In this document: positions 1 to 12,289 of the stretch, in pieces
How the letters are laid out: the number at the start of each line of letters is the position of its first letter
Numbering within the stretch: the stretch's first letter is position 1
NCBI GenBank assembly: GCA_947579665.1
Contig: OX388346.1
Span: 91,204,615-91,268,614 of the forward strand
Source: Sympetrum striolatum
Lineage: Eukaryota; Arthropoda; Insecta; Odonata; Libellulidae
Length of the DNA stretch: 64,000 nt
Direction: 5' to 3'
Position numbers and translations under genes: made by a program
The notes under the pieces: generated by a model
What the model saw: the letters and a program-made list of their open reading frames with translations, nothing else
Databases searched by the model: none
What the model was told of the DNA's origin: nothing

Positions 1-832
1 CGAAAATCGAAAAGACATCTTCGAATATTGTCCTTGGTTCGATGCTAGGCCGGGGCAAAAATCGGCCGTTTAAAATGCATTGCGGCGATTTTTAAGATTT
101 TTTTTGGATCCTTTCCCGATAACATGGATACTTGAAACTCGGCACGTCGATAGATATCATGAATTTATTTCATAATCGAATTTTACATATTAGCTTATGG
201 TCCTTGGTTCGATCCCAGAGGACCATTTGCACTTCCCAATGCTTTTCTTACGGAGATAACGGAAACAAATTTTAGGTACTTCCCGGAACGATATCGACTT
301 CAAACTTTGCATGTAGAAAGATCAAGTCCATACAAATCAAACATTGCATTCACAGCTATCAAACTGTCCTGGGTTCGACACCAGGTGTCTCTGCAATCAG
401 AGGTTGATCCGATTTTTAGGAATTATTTTGAAACCTTTGCCAATAATATAGAAACTGCAAATTCGGCATATAGATAGAGATCATAAATAACTTTCAGAAA
501 CATTTTTTAGATTTCCAAGATCGTCCTTGGTTCGAATCCAGAGAGCCATTTACATTCGTGAAAAGTAGAACGTCGTTTGAAGCAGTTGTAGCAAATATTT
601 CTGCTTGAATTTTCACACATAGTTAGATATAGTGATCTTCTATTGTGCCACTTAGTAAGTTCACCAGGAAGACCCGGGTTCAATGCCAGACGCTAAAATT
701 GAAGCGAATTTTAAGAATATTTTCAATCCTTTTTTTTTCTTTTGAGGACCGTCCCGATATGATGCCTAAATAAAAATAATATTGCCGATCTGCTTGCAGT
801 ATGCAAGCTACATTGCACTCGTATATATATAC
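1..832 (+). repeat. T-arm array 1 (cut by window start)
   Basis: Five motif units are visible, with GGTTCGA cores at 36, 206, 372, 529 and 678 (the last reads GGTTCAA). Spacings are 170, 166, 157 and 149 bp. It ends in the tail hairpin (about 789-808), which abuts array 2 tail-to-tail in a near-perfect palindrome centred near 830. Confidence 0.8.
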
Positions 833-1920
833 GAGTAAAATGTAGCTTGCATACTGCAAGCAGATCGGCATATTAATTTCATATCGGCATCATATCGGGA
901 CGGTCCTCAAAAGAAAATAAAAGGGTTGTAAATATTCTTAAAATTCGCTGCAATTTCATCGTCTGGTAACGAACCCGGATCATACTGGTGAAATTACTAT
1001 GCAGCACTATAGAAGATCAACACCTCTAACTATGTGTGAAAATTCAAGCAGAAATGTTGGCTACAACTGCCTCAAAAGACGTTCTACTTTTCACGAATTT
1101 AAATGGCTCTCTGGATTCGAACGAAGGACGATCTTGGAAATCTAAAATATGTTTCAGAAACTTATTAATGATATCTAAGTATATGCTGAAATTCAAGTTT
1201 CTATATTATTGGGAAAGGTTTCAAAATAATTCCTAAAAATCGGATCAACTTCTGATTGCAGAGACACCTGGTGTCGAACCCAGGACATATTGTAAACTAT
1301 GAATGCACAGTATGATTTGTAAAGACTTGCTCTTGTATCATGGAAAGTTTGAAGTCGATAGCATGCCGGTAAAGACCTAAATTTTGTTTCCGTTATCTCC
1401 GTAAGAAATACATTGAGAAGTGCAAATGGTCCTCTGGGATCGAACCAAGGACCGTCAGCGAACATGTTAAATTTTATTATGAAATATATTCATGATATCT
1501 ATCCAGGTGCCGAGTTTCAAGTATGCATGTTATCGGGAAAGGATCCAAAAAAAATCTTCAAAATCGCCGCAATGCATTTTAAACGGTCGATTTTTGCCCC
1601 GACCTAGAATCAAACCATGGACAATATTCGAAAATGTCTTTTTTATTTTTGTTGGATATCCACGGCATCTAGCGGTCCCTAGAATTTCAACTCTTTCCTT
1701 TTCCGGGAAGTGCCTCAAAAAAAATTTCGAAAATCCTCACCATGTATCCTTATGGAGAAAATCGGGACTTTGGGGCCTTCTGGAATCGAACCCATGTCAC
1801 TGAGACTCAAGATCAGATTTTTTCTTAAGGTTACCCGTCATGGCCATAATGTCGTAAAAATTTCAAGTCGATGGCACTTGTGGAACATGGTTAAACTTTT
1901 GATCCCCTATGAATGAGTGT
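833..1920 (-). repeat. T-arm array 2
   Basis: Reversed array with six motif cores at about 970, 1126, 1274, 1440, 1610 and 1786 (spacing 148-176 bp). Unit order is the mirror of array 1, with an additional first unit containing TCGAACCCATG. The head end runs into a TATA repeat. Confidence 0.8.
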
Positions 1921-2025
1921 ATATATATATAGGTACGAGTAAAATGTTGCTTGCATACTGCAAGCAGATCGACAACACTATTTTCATGTCGGCATCATAT
2001 CGGGACGGCCATCAAAAGAAAAAAA

Positions 2026-2906
2026 TCTGATGTGGCCAGCACATGACTTTCTCCATATTTATAAGATGTAAATATTTATCTACCGCAGTAATTTCGAACT
2101 CTATATTCCACCTAAACTTGGAAAATGAGTGATTAATATATATATATATATATTATCTTTGACGCCAAAAACATTCTAAATAATGTTTTACGGGACATGA
2201 TCGATGAAAAACGATGAAATTGGCCTTTCACCCATAGAGCCCAGAGCGCCCACAAAGTACATAATCAGCAACTTCCGGTTTATCAGCATTTCATGAATAA
2301 CTCTTACACAATCAGTGATATAAAATTACGTTTCAACCAAAAGTTATAGTAAATATTATTTTCTAAAACTTTTACAAATAATAGTATATACCTAAATATC
2401 ATATTTATGGAGATATTTTGAAAACCGGAAATGAGCTTTGAAGAATAAAGCTCAACTTCCGGTTAACTGATTTAATCCAAAAACTAATCAACTCTAAAAA
2501 AACTAACCAAAGTACTACATATGAAATTTGGTGTAGATACAATGAATAGTTTTTATGTTATAGCGCCCACAAAGTACATAACAGCTACTTCCGGTTTATC
2601 GGTATTTCACGAATAACTCCTAATCAACCGGTGATACAAAAATATGTTAAATACAAAAGTTATAGTATATATCATTATCTAAAACTTTTATAAGTAATAC
2701 AATACACGTTTATATCATATTTATGGAGATATTTTGAAAACCGGAAATGAGCTTTAATGAATATAGCTCGACTTCCGGTCAGCCGATTTACTCCAAAAAC
2801 TAATCAACTCTGACAACACACACCACAGTACTTTATACGAAGTTTAGTATTGATACGACCAATAGTTTTCATGTTAGAGCGCCCACAAACACACACACAC
2901 ATACAG

Positions 2907-2942
<36 letters not shown>

Positions 2943-3071
2943 ACAGACATCATTCCGAAAATAGTCAAAACGTGTTCTATGGACCCCAAATTATGTATTT
3001 CCGTTGAAATCTCGAAGTCGAATTTTTTCATGAAAACAATACTTTCTCTATACTTCGTATATGGAGAAAGT
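2026..3071. repeat. M module copy a: 317-bp tandem repeats plus AC tract, short terminal inverted repeats
   Basis: The insert carries ACTTTCTCCATAT at 2046 and its complement ATATGGAGAAAGT ending at 3071. The interior has about 2.5 copies of a 316-317 bp unit starting GCGCCCACAAAGTACAT (at about 2246, 2562 and 2879). Each contains CTTCCGGTTTATC and CCGGAAATGAGC. An AC microsatellite follows the third start. No coding capacity is recognised. It looks like a non-autonomous element with internal tandem repeats, and a near-identical copy lies at 10,121-11,186. Confidence 0.7.
2887..2946. repeat. AC microsatellite
   Basis: A run of AC dinucleotides with a few interruptions, inside the M module. 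Long open frames that cross it on either strand are products of the repeat. Confidence 0.95.
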
Positions 3072-4059
3072 AAAAATGGATTGAAATTTTTCTTAAAATT
3101 CGCTGAAATTCCATCGTCTGGCATCAAACCCGGGTCTTTACTGTGAACTTACTATGCAGCACAATAGAACATCACCATCTCTAACTATGTGTGAAAATTC
3201 AAGCAGAAATATGGGCTACAACTGCCTCAAAAGACGTTCTAATTTTCACGAATGTAAATGGCTCTCTGGATTCGAACCAAGGACGATCTTGGAAATCTAA
3301 AAAATGTTTCTGAAAGTTATTTATGATCTCTATCTATATGCCGAATTTCAAGTTTCTATATTATTGGCAAAGTTTTCAAAATAATTCCTAAAAATCGGAT
3401 CAACTTCTGATTGCAGAGACACCTGGTGTCGAACCCAGGACACATTGATAGCTGTGAATGCACTGTTTGATTTGTTTGGACTTGATCTTTCTATATGCAA
3501 AGTTTGAAGTCGATATCGTGCCGCGAAGTACCTAAAATTTGTTTCCGTTATCTCCGTAAAAAATGCATTGAGGAATTTAAATGTCCCTCTGGGATCGAAC
3601 CAAGGACCCTCAGCGAATATGTAAAATTCGATTATGATATATTTTTATAGTATCTAACCTCATACCGAATTTTAAGTTTCTATGCTATCGGAAAAAGGTC
3701 CAAAAAAAATCTTTAAAATTGCCACAATGCATTTTAAACGGCCGATTTTTGCCCCGACCTAGCATCGAACCAAGGAAAATATTCGTAGATGTCTTTATGG
3801 TTTCCTTTAGATATGCACGGCATCTAGCGGTCCCTTGAATTTCAAATCTCTCCTTTTCCGGAAAGTGCCTCAAAAAAATTTTCGAAAATCCCCTCCATGT
3901 ATTCTTATGGACAAAATCGCGACTTTGGGGCCTTCTGGAATCGAACCCATGACCCCGAGGTTCAATGTCCGCTTTTTCCTGGAGGTTACACGTTATGGCC
4001 AATATGTCGTAAAAATTTCAAGTCAATGACGCTTGTGGTTTAGCCTGTGAGTTTGTATC

Positions 4060-4205
4060 CTCTCTATTATCTATTATATATAGATGCTTCTCCGGATTCA
4101 TTCATATATTCATATAGATAGTATTCTATCTATCTATCTATCTATCTATATAGGTATATCCATGAATGAATCCGGAGAAGCATCTATATATAATAGATAT
4201 ATATG
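4060..4205. repeat. Palindromic head junction with TCTA microsatellite
   Basis: Two inverted copies of the head end (GATGCTTCTCCGGATTC and its complement) flank a tract of TCTA repeats. The junction separates arrays 3 and 4, which are both reversed, so an extra head fragment lies here. Confidence 0.7.
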
Positions 4206-5290
4206 ATACGAGTGCAATGTAGCTTGCATACTGCAAGCAGATCGGTAATATTATTTTTATTACGGCATCATATCGGGACGGTCCTCAAAAGAAAAAAAAA
4301 AGGATTGAAAATATTCTTAAAATTCGCTTCAATTTTAGCGTCTGGCATCGAACCCGGGTCTTCCTGGCGAACTTACTAAGCGGCACAATAGAAGATCACT
4401 ATATCTAACTATGTGTGAAAATTCAAGCAGAAATATTTGCTACAACTCCTTCAAACGACATTCTACTTTTCACGAATGTAAATGGCTCTCTGGATTCGAA
4501 CCAAGGACGATCGTGGGAATCTAAAATATGTACCTGAAATGTATCTATAATCTCTATCTGTATGCTGAATTTCAAGTTTCTATATAATTGGGAAATGGTT
4601 CCAAAAAATTCTTAAAAATCGGATCATTTACTGATTGTAGAGACGCCTGGTGGTGAAACCAGGAAACATTGGTTGCTGGGAATTCACAGTTTGATTAGTA
4701 ATGAATTGATGTTATCTTTTGCAAAGTTTCAAGTAGATATAATATCGGGAAGCACCTAAAATGTGTTTCCGTAATCTCCATAAGAAATGCATTGAGGAAT
4801 GTAAATGGCCCTCTGGGATCGAACCAAGGACAATCAGCGAATATGTAAAATTCGATTAAGATATGTTTTTATGGTGTCTAACCACAAACCGAATTTCAAG
4901 TTTCTATGCCATCGGAAAAGGATCCAAAAAAAATCTTAAAAATCGCCACAGTGCATTTTAAACGGCAGATTTCTGCCCCGACCTAGCATCGAACCAAGGA
5001 TAATATTCGTAGATGTCTTTATGGTTTCCTTTAGATATGCGCGGCATCTAGCGATCCCTCGAGTTTCAACTCTCTCCTTTTCCGGGAAGTGCCTCAAAAA
5101 AATTTTCGAAAATCCCCGCCATTTAATCTTATGGGGAAAATCGCGACTTTGGGGCCTTCTGGAATCGAACCCATGACACTGAGGTTCAAAGTCGGCTTTT
5201 TCCTGGAGGTTGCACGTTATGGCCAATATGTCGTAAAAATTTCAAGCCATTGACGCCAGTGGTTTAGCCTGTGAGTTTGTATCCTCTCTA
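4205..5290 (-). repeat. T-arm array 4
   Basis: Reversed array from the tail hairpin (about 4222) to the head end. Six motif positions can be followed, from the CATCGAACCCGGG unit near 4347 to the TCGAACCCATGAC unit near 5165. One unit near 4650 is decayed (GGTGGTGAAACCAGG). Confidence 0.75.
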
Positions 5291-5375
5291 TTATCTATTA
5301 TATATAGATGCTTCTCCGGATTCATTCATATATTCATATAGATAGATAGATAGATAGGATACTAATTCACAGCCT
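5290..5375. repeat. Head-to-head junction with TAGA microsatellite
   Basis: One copy of GATGCTTCTCCGGATTC followed by GATA repeats joins array 4 (reversed) to array 5 (forward). Confidence 0.6.
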
Positions 5376-6432
5376 AAACCACAAGCGTCATTGACTTGAA
5401 ATTTTTACGACGTATTGGCCATAACGTATAACCACCAGAAAAATTGCGATTTTGAACCTCAGTGTCATGGGTTCGATTCCAGAGGGCCCCAAAGTCGCGA
5501 TTTTCCCCATAAGAATACATGGCGGGGATTTTCGAAAATTTTTTTGAGGAACTTCCCGGAAAAGGTGAGAGTTGAAATTCGAGGTATCACTAGAAGCCGT
5601 GCATATCCAACGAAAATCAAAAAGACATCTTCGAATATGGTCCATGGTTCGAAGCTAGGTCGGGGCAAAAATCGGCCGTTTAAAATGCATTGCGGCGAAT
5701 TTGAAGATTTTTTTTGGATCCTTTCCCGATAACATGGATACTTGAAACTCGGCACGTGGATATATATGTTGAATATAGTTCATAATTAAATTTTACATGT
5801 TCGCTGATGGTCCTTGGTTCGATCCCAGAGGGCCATTGGCACTTCTCAATGCATTTCTTACGGAGATAACGGAAACAAAATTTAGGTACTTCCCGGCATG
5901 CTATCGACTTCAAACTTTGCATGATAGAAGAACATGTCTTTAAAAATCAAACTGTGCATTCACAGCTATCAATGTGTCCTGGGTTCGACACCAGGTGTCT
6001 CTGCAATCAGAAGTTGATCCGATTTTTTGGAATTATTTTGAAACCTTTCCGAATAATATAGAAACTTGAAATTCGGCTTATAGATAGAGATCATAAATAA
6101 CTTTCAGAGACATGTTTTAGATTTCCAAGATTATCCTTGGTTCGAATCCAGAGAGCCATTTACTTTCGTGAAGATTAGAACGTCTTTTGGGGCAGTTGTA
6201 GCCAATATTTCTGCTTGAATTTTCACACATAGTTAGAGATGGTGATCTTCTATTGTTCTGCATAGTAAGTATCACCGGAAAGACCCGGGTTCGATGCCAG
6301 ACGATGAAAGTTCAGCGAATTGTAAGAAATATTTCAATCCTTTTTCTTTCTTTTGACGACCGTCCCGATATGATGCCGATATGAAATAAGTATCGCCGAT
6401 CTGCTTGCAGTATGCAAGCTACTTTTTACTCC
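5375..6432 (+). repeat. T-arm array 5
   Basis: Forward array with motif cores at about 5470, 5646, 5817, 5983, 6140 and 6288, ending in the tail hairpin near 6405-6425. It is close to a mirror image of array 4. Confidence 0.75.
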
Positions 6433-6434
6433 TA

Positions 6435-7608
6435 TCTATTATATATAGATGATTCTCTGGATTCATTCATATATACGAGATAGATATAGATAGATAGGTA
6501 TATAGATAGGATACAAAGTCACAGGCTAAACCACAAGCGTCATTGGCTTGAAATTTTTACGACATATTGGCCATCAAGTGTAACCTCCAGAAAAATTGCG
6601 ATTTTGGACCTCAGTGTCATGGGTTCGATTCCAGAGGGCCCCAAAGTCCCGATTTTTCCCGTTTGAATGCATTGCCGTGATTTTCGGGAATTTTTAAAAA
6701 ATACTTTCCGGATAGGTGGAGATTTAAAACTCAAGGTGCCTATATTTATGGTCTTGGACTTTCGAAAACATCAATGACTTCCACAAAAAGTATCCTGGGT
6801 TCGATGCTAGGACGATGCAAAGATCTGCCCTTTAAAATACATGGGAGCCGTTTTTCTTTATTTTTTTAAAAGCACTTATCGAAATGATAGGATGTTCGTG
6901 CTTGGCTGGAAGATGTATGGTACGAATAAGTTTTAGAAAAAAATTTTCATAAGACCGTACTATTCCTGGGTTCGATGCCAGAGCACAATAACGTTTCTCT
7001 CATAAGGAATATAAAGGAAAAGTAGGACGTCATTTGAGGCATTTGTAACCAATATTTCTGCTTGAATTTGCATACGCGGTTAGAGATGGTGTTTTTCTGT
7101 TGTGCTGCATAGAAAGTATTGCCTGAAAGACCCGGGTTCGATGCCGGGCGGTAAAAATATCCCCCATATATAATACTATGGGGTATCTTTTCATAATTTT
7201 TTTATGCATTTATCGATATGTAAGGGAGCTCTTGCTTAGATGGAAGATGTATATTAACACTTTGTTTAAGAAAAAAAATAGATAAGACCATGCAGTTCCT
7301 GGGTTCGATGCCAGAGCACATTATAATTTCTCACATAAGGAGTGTATGTGAAAAGTAGGACGTCGTTTGAGGTAGTTGCACCTAATAGTTTTGTTTGAAT
7401 TTTCACACATAGTTTGATATGGTTATCTTCTGTTTTGCTGCATAGTAAGTACGCCAGGAAGACCGGGGTTCGCTGCCAGGCGATTAAATTGCAGCGAATT
7501 CTACGAATATTTTGAATCTTTTTTTTTTCTTTTGATGTCCGTCCCGATATGATGCCGCTATGAAATTAGTGTTGTCGATCTGCTTGCAGTATGCAAGCTA
7601 CATTTCAC
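6435..7608 (+). repeat. T-arm array 6 (second subtype)
   Basis: Forward array whose first unit matches the other arrays. The next units differ: two copies of a CTGGGTTCGATGCCAGAGC unit alternate with CCCGGGTTCGATGCC units. Motif cores are near 6630, 6791, 6970, 7137, 7306 and 7467. It closes with the common tail hairpin near 7580. Confidence 0.75.
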
Positions 7609-7609
7609 T

Positions 7610-8803
7610 CGCATATATATAGGTATATCCGGAGAAGCGTCTATATATCTATTATATATAGATGCTTCTCCGGATTCATTCATATATATAGGGATATAGA
7701 TAGATAGGATACAAATTCACAGCCTAGACCACAAGCGTGATTGAATTGAAATTTTTACCGCGTATTGGCCATTACGTGTAACCACCAGAAAAATTGCGAT
7801 TTTGAACCTCAGTGTCATGGGTTCGATTCCAGAGGGCCCCAAAGTCCCGATTTTTCCCGTTTAAATGCATTGCGTTGATTTTCCGGAATTTTTAAAAAAT
7901 ACTTCCCGGATTGGTAGGGAATTTAAACTCAAGGAGCCGATGGATATAGTCAGGGTCTATCGATAACGTAAATGACCATCTCGAAAAAAGTCCTGAGTTC
8001 GATGCTAGGACAATGCAAAAATCGGCCGTTTAAAATACATTGAGGTAGATATTCATTATTTTTTTTCATGCACTTATCGAAATGATAAGAAGTTCTTGCT
8101 TATATGGAAGATGTATATTAAGATTAGGTTTTTGAAAAAAATTGAATAAGAACGAATTGTTCCTGGGTTCGATTCCGGGGCACATTAAAATTGCTCTCAT
8201 AAGGAATATATGGGAAAAGTAGGACGTCATTTGAGGCAGTTTCAGTGAATATTTCCGCCTTAATTTTCACACATAGTTAGAGGTGGTGATCTTCTGTTGT
8301 GCTGCATAATAAATATTACCAGAAAGACCCGGGTTCGATGCCAGGTGGTAAATATATCTGCCATATAAAACACATTGGGAAGGTTTTTAATTATATCTTT
8401 CATGCACTTATCGATAAAATAGGGAGTTCTTGCCTAGATAGAAGATGTATATATAAAAACCCAGTTCAAGAAAAAATAGATACGACAATGCTGTTCCTGG
8501 GTTCGATGCCAGAGCACATTAAAATTTCTCTCATAAGGAATATATGGGAAAAGTAGGACGTCGTTTGAGGGAGTTGCAGCCAAAATTTCTGCCTGAATTT
8601 TCACACATTGTTAGAGATGATGATGTGCTGTTGTACTGCATAGTAAGTATGACCTGAAAGACACGGGTTCGATTCCAGACGATTAAGTTGCAGCGAATTT
8701 TAAGAATATTTTTAATCATTTTTTTCTTTTGAATACTGTCTCTATATGATGCCGATATGCAATTAGTATTGCCGATCTGCTTGCAGTATGCAAGCTACAT
8801 TTT
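7610..8803 (+). repeat. T-arm array 7 (second subtype)
   Basis: Same order as array 6, with cores near 7821, 7990, 8167, 8334, 8503 and 8668. It is preceded by a small palindrome of the head end around 7625-7680 and ends at the tail hairpin near 8780. Confidence 0.75.
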
Positions 8804-8804
8804 A

Positions 8805-9937
8805 CTCGTAATAGATATGAATGAATCCGGAGAAGCATCTATATATAATAGATATATAGAGAGAGAGGATACAAACTCACAGGCCAAACCACAAGCGTCA
8901 TTGACTTGAAATTTTTACGACATATTGGCCATAGAGTGTAACCGCCAGAAAAATTGCGATTTTGCACCTCAGTGTCATGGGTTCGATTCGAGAGGGCCCC
9001 AAAGTCTCGATTTTTCCCGTTTAAATGCATTGCTTTGATATTCGGGAATTTTTAAAAAATACTTCCGGGATACGTAGAGAATCGAAAATCTAGGAGCCTT
9101 TATATATGGTCATGATCTATCGAAAACATAAATGAGTTTTACGGAAAATATCATGGGTTCGATGCTAGGTCGAGGCAAAAATCGGCCGTTTAAAATGTAT
9201 TGTGGCGATTTTTAAGATTTATTTTGGACACCTTCCCGATGGCATGGAAACTTGAAATTCGGCATGGAGTTGGAGATTATAAATATATTTCATAATCAAA
9301 TTTTACATATTCGCTGATGGTCCTTGGTTCGATCCCAGGGCGCCATTTACATTTCTCAATGCATTTCTAATGGAGATAACGGAAACAAATTTTAGGTACT
9401 TCCCGGCATGCTATCGACTTAAAACTTAGCGTGATAGAAGAACCAGTCTTAATAAATCAAACTATGCATTCATAGCTATCAATGTGTCCTGAGTTCGACA
9501 CCAGGTGTCTCTGCAATCAGAAGTTGATCCGATTTTTAGGAATTATTTTGAAACCTTTCCCAATAATATAGAAACTTGAAATTTGGCATATGGATTGAGA
9601 TCATTAATAAATTTCAGATACATTTTTTAAATTTCCAAGATCGTCCTTGGTTCGAGTCCCGAGAGCCATTTACATTCGTGAACATTTGAGCGTCTTTTGA
9701 GGCAGTTGTAGCCAATATTTCTGCTTGAATTTTCACACATAGTTAGAGATGGTGACCTTTTATTGTGCTACATAGTAAGTTCACCAGTAAGATCCGGGTT
9801 CGATGCAAGACGATGAAATTTGAGCGAATTTTAAGAAAAATTTCAATCCTTTTTTTTTCTGAGGAAATCCCCGATATGATGCCGATATGAAATTAGTATT
9901 GCCGATCTGCCTGCAGTATGCAAGCTACATTTTACTT
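8805..9937 (+). repeat. T-arm array 8
   Basis: Forward array of the first subtype with cores near 8980, 9158, 9330, 9497, 9649 and 9799, tail hairpin near 9912. A duplicated pair of head fragments (GAATCCGGAGAAGCATC) follows at about 9961-10,030. Confidence 0.75.
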
Positions 9938-10120
9938 GTATGTATATATATATGATATATGAATGAATCCGGAGAAGCATCTATATATAATAGATATATG
10001 AATGAATCCGGAGAAGCATCTATATATAATACGAGTAATATGTAGCTTGCATACTGCAAGCAGATCGACAACACTATTATCATGTGGGCATCATATCGGG
10101 ACGGCCATCAAAAGAAAAAA

Positions 10121-10983
10121 TCTGATGTGGCCAGCACATGACTTTCTCCATATATAAGATGTAAATATTTATCTTCGACAGTAATTTCGAACTCTGTATT
10201 CCATCTAAACTTGGAAGATGAGTGATTATTTTATATATTATTATCTTTGACGCAAAAAACATTATAAATAATGTTTTTCGGGACATTATCGATGTAAAAC
10301 GATGAAATTGGCCCTTCGCCCATAGAGCCCAGAGCGCCCACAAAGTACATAATCCACAACTTCCGGTTTATCAGTATTACATGAATACCTCCTAAACAAT
10401 CAGTGATACAAAAATATGTTTCCAACAAACATTATAGTAAATTTTATTTTCTAAAACTTATGCAATTAAAAGTATGTACCTAAATATCATATTTTTGGAG
10501 ATATTTTGAAAACCGGAAATGAGCTTTGAAGAATGAAGCTCTACTTCCGGTTAACTGATTTACTCCAAAAACTAATCAACTCTAACGACACTAACCAAAA
10601 TACTATTTATGAAATTTGGTGTTGAAACAACGAATGGTTCTCATGTTAGAGCGCCCACAAAGTACATGTCAGCTACTTCCGGTTTATCGGTATTTCACGA
10701 ATAACTCCTAATCAACCGGTGATACAAAAATATGTTAAATACAAAAGTTATAGTAAATTAACATATCTAAAACTTTTATAAGTAATACAATACACGTATA
10801 TATCATATTTAGGGAGATATTTTGAAAACCGGAAATGAGCTTTGTTGAATGAAGCTCGACTTCCGGTTTACCGATTTAATCCAAAAACTTATCAACTCTG
10901 ACAGCACACAAAACACTACTATATATGAAGTTTGGTATTGATACGACCACTAGTTTTCACGTTAGAGCGCCCACTAGCACACA

Positions 10984-11058
<75 letters not shown>

Positions 11059-11186
11059 ACAGACATCATTCCGAAAATGTTCAAAACGTGTTCTAGGGAC
11101 CCCAAAACGTGTATTTCCGTTGAAATCTCGAAGTCGAATTTTTCATGAAAACAATACTTTTTCTATACTTCGTATATGGAGAAAGT
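10121..11186. repeat. M module copy b
   Basis: Second copy of the 317-bp-repeat module, with GCGCCCAC unit starts near 10,333, 10,650 and 10,966 and the same terminal ACTTTCTCC / GGAGAAAGT pair. The AC tract is longer than in copy a (about 10,978-11,054). Confidence 0.7.
10978..11054. repeat. AC microsatellite
   Basis: Nearly uninterrupted AC repeat inside M module copy b. Confidence 0.95.
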
Positions 11187-12289
11187 AAAAAATGGATTGA
11201 AATTTTTCTTAAAATTCGCTGAAATTCCATCGTCTGGCATCGAACCCGGGTCTTTACGTAGAACTTACTATGCAGCACAATAGAACATCACCATTTCTAA
11301 CTATGTGTGAAAATTCAAGCAGAAATATGGGCTACAACTGCCTCAAAAGACGTTCTAATTTTCACGAATTTAAATGGCTCTCTGGATTGGAACCAAGGAC
11401 GATCTTGGAAATCTAAAAAATGTTTCTGAAAGTTATTTATGATCTCTATCTATATGCCGAATTTGAAGTTTCTATATTATTGGTAAAGGTTTCAAAATAA
11501 TTCCTAAAAATCGGATCAACTTCTGATTGCAGAGACACCTGGTGTCGAACCCAGGACACATTGATAGCTGTGAAAGCACTGTTTGATTTGTATGGACTTG
11601 ATCTTTCTATATGCAAAGTTTGAAGTCGATATCGTCCCGGGAGGTACCTAAAATTTGTTTCCGTTATCTCCGTAAGAAATGCATTGAGGAATTTAATGTC
11701 CCTCTGGGATCGAACCAAGGACCATCAGCGAATATGTAAAATTCGATTATGATATATTTTTATGATATCTAACCTCATACCGAATTTCAAGTTTCTATAC
11801 CATCGGAAAAGGGACCAAAAAAAATCTTAAAAATCGCCACAATGCATTTTAAACGGCCGATTTTTGCCGTGACCTAGCATCGAACCAAGGATAATATTCG
11901 TAGATGTCTTTATGGTTTCCTGTAGATATGCACGGCATCTAGCGATCCCTTGAATTTCGACTCTCTCCTTTCCCGGGAAGTGCCTCAAACAAATTTTCGA
12001 AAATCCCTGCCATGTATTCTTATGGAGAAAATCGCGACTTTGGGGCCTTCTGGAATCGAACCTATGGCACCGAGGTTCAATGTCGGCTTTTTCCTGGAGG
12101 TTACACGTTATGGCCAATATGTCGTAAAAATTTCAAGTCAATGACGCTTGTGGTTTAGCCTGTGAATTTGTATCCTATCTATATACCTATATAGCTATAT
12201 AGCTATATATATGAATGAATCCGGAGAAGCATCTATATATAATAGATATAATAGATATATATATATATATATATAAAGGTATATTCCAT

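Larger units (their letters stand above)
1925..4060 (-). repeat. T-arm array 3, interrupted by the 1.05 kb M module
   Basis: It begins with the tail (ACGAGTAAAATG then the hairpin) and is broken at 2026-3071 by the M module. It resumes with six motif cores at about 3124, 3278, 3433, 3599, 3763 and 3943. It ends at the GTGGTTTAGCCTGTGA segment and head microsatellites. The same array-plus-insert arrangement recurs at 10,033-12,170. Confidence 0.75.
10033..12170 (-). repeat. T-arm array 9, interrupted by the M module
   Basis: Structure and insertion point match array 3, so the array and insert were copied together. After the insert, six motif cores lie at about 11,240, 11,390, 11,547, 11,710, 11,880 and 12,057. 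It ends at the GTGGTTTAGCCTGTGA segment and a TATA-rich head. Confidence 0.75.

Noticed and set aside
770..840. Helitron 3' terminus at the array tail hairpin
   Set aside because: The GCTTGCA-GTA-TGCAAGC hairpin looks suitable, but no CTAG or CTRR follows at the usual distance and the DNA runs into TATA repeats. A Helentron relation remains only a possibility.
2804..3146. Histidine/threonine- or valine/cysteine-rich proteins
   Set aside because: Direct translation of the AC microsatellite; the same holds near 10,925-11,188.
3685..5732. Proteins of about 100 residues beginning MAITC/MAITYN repeated in several arrays
   Set aside because: They arise because array units lack stops in one frame. 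They occur only where the repeat occurs, on either strand, and have no domain.
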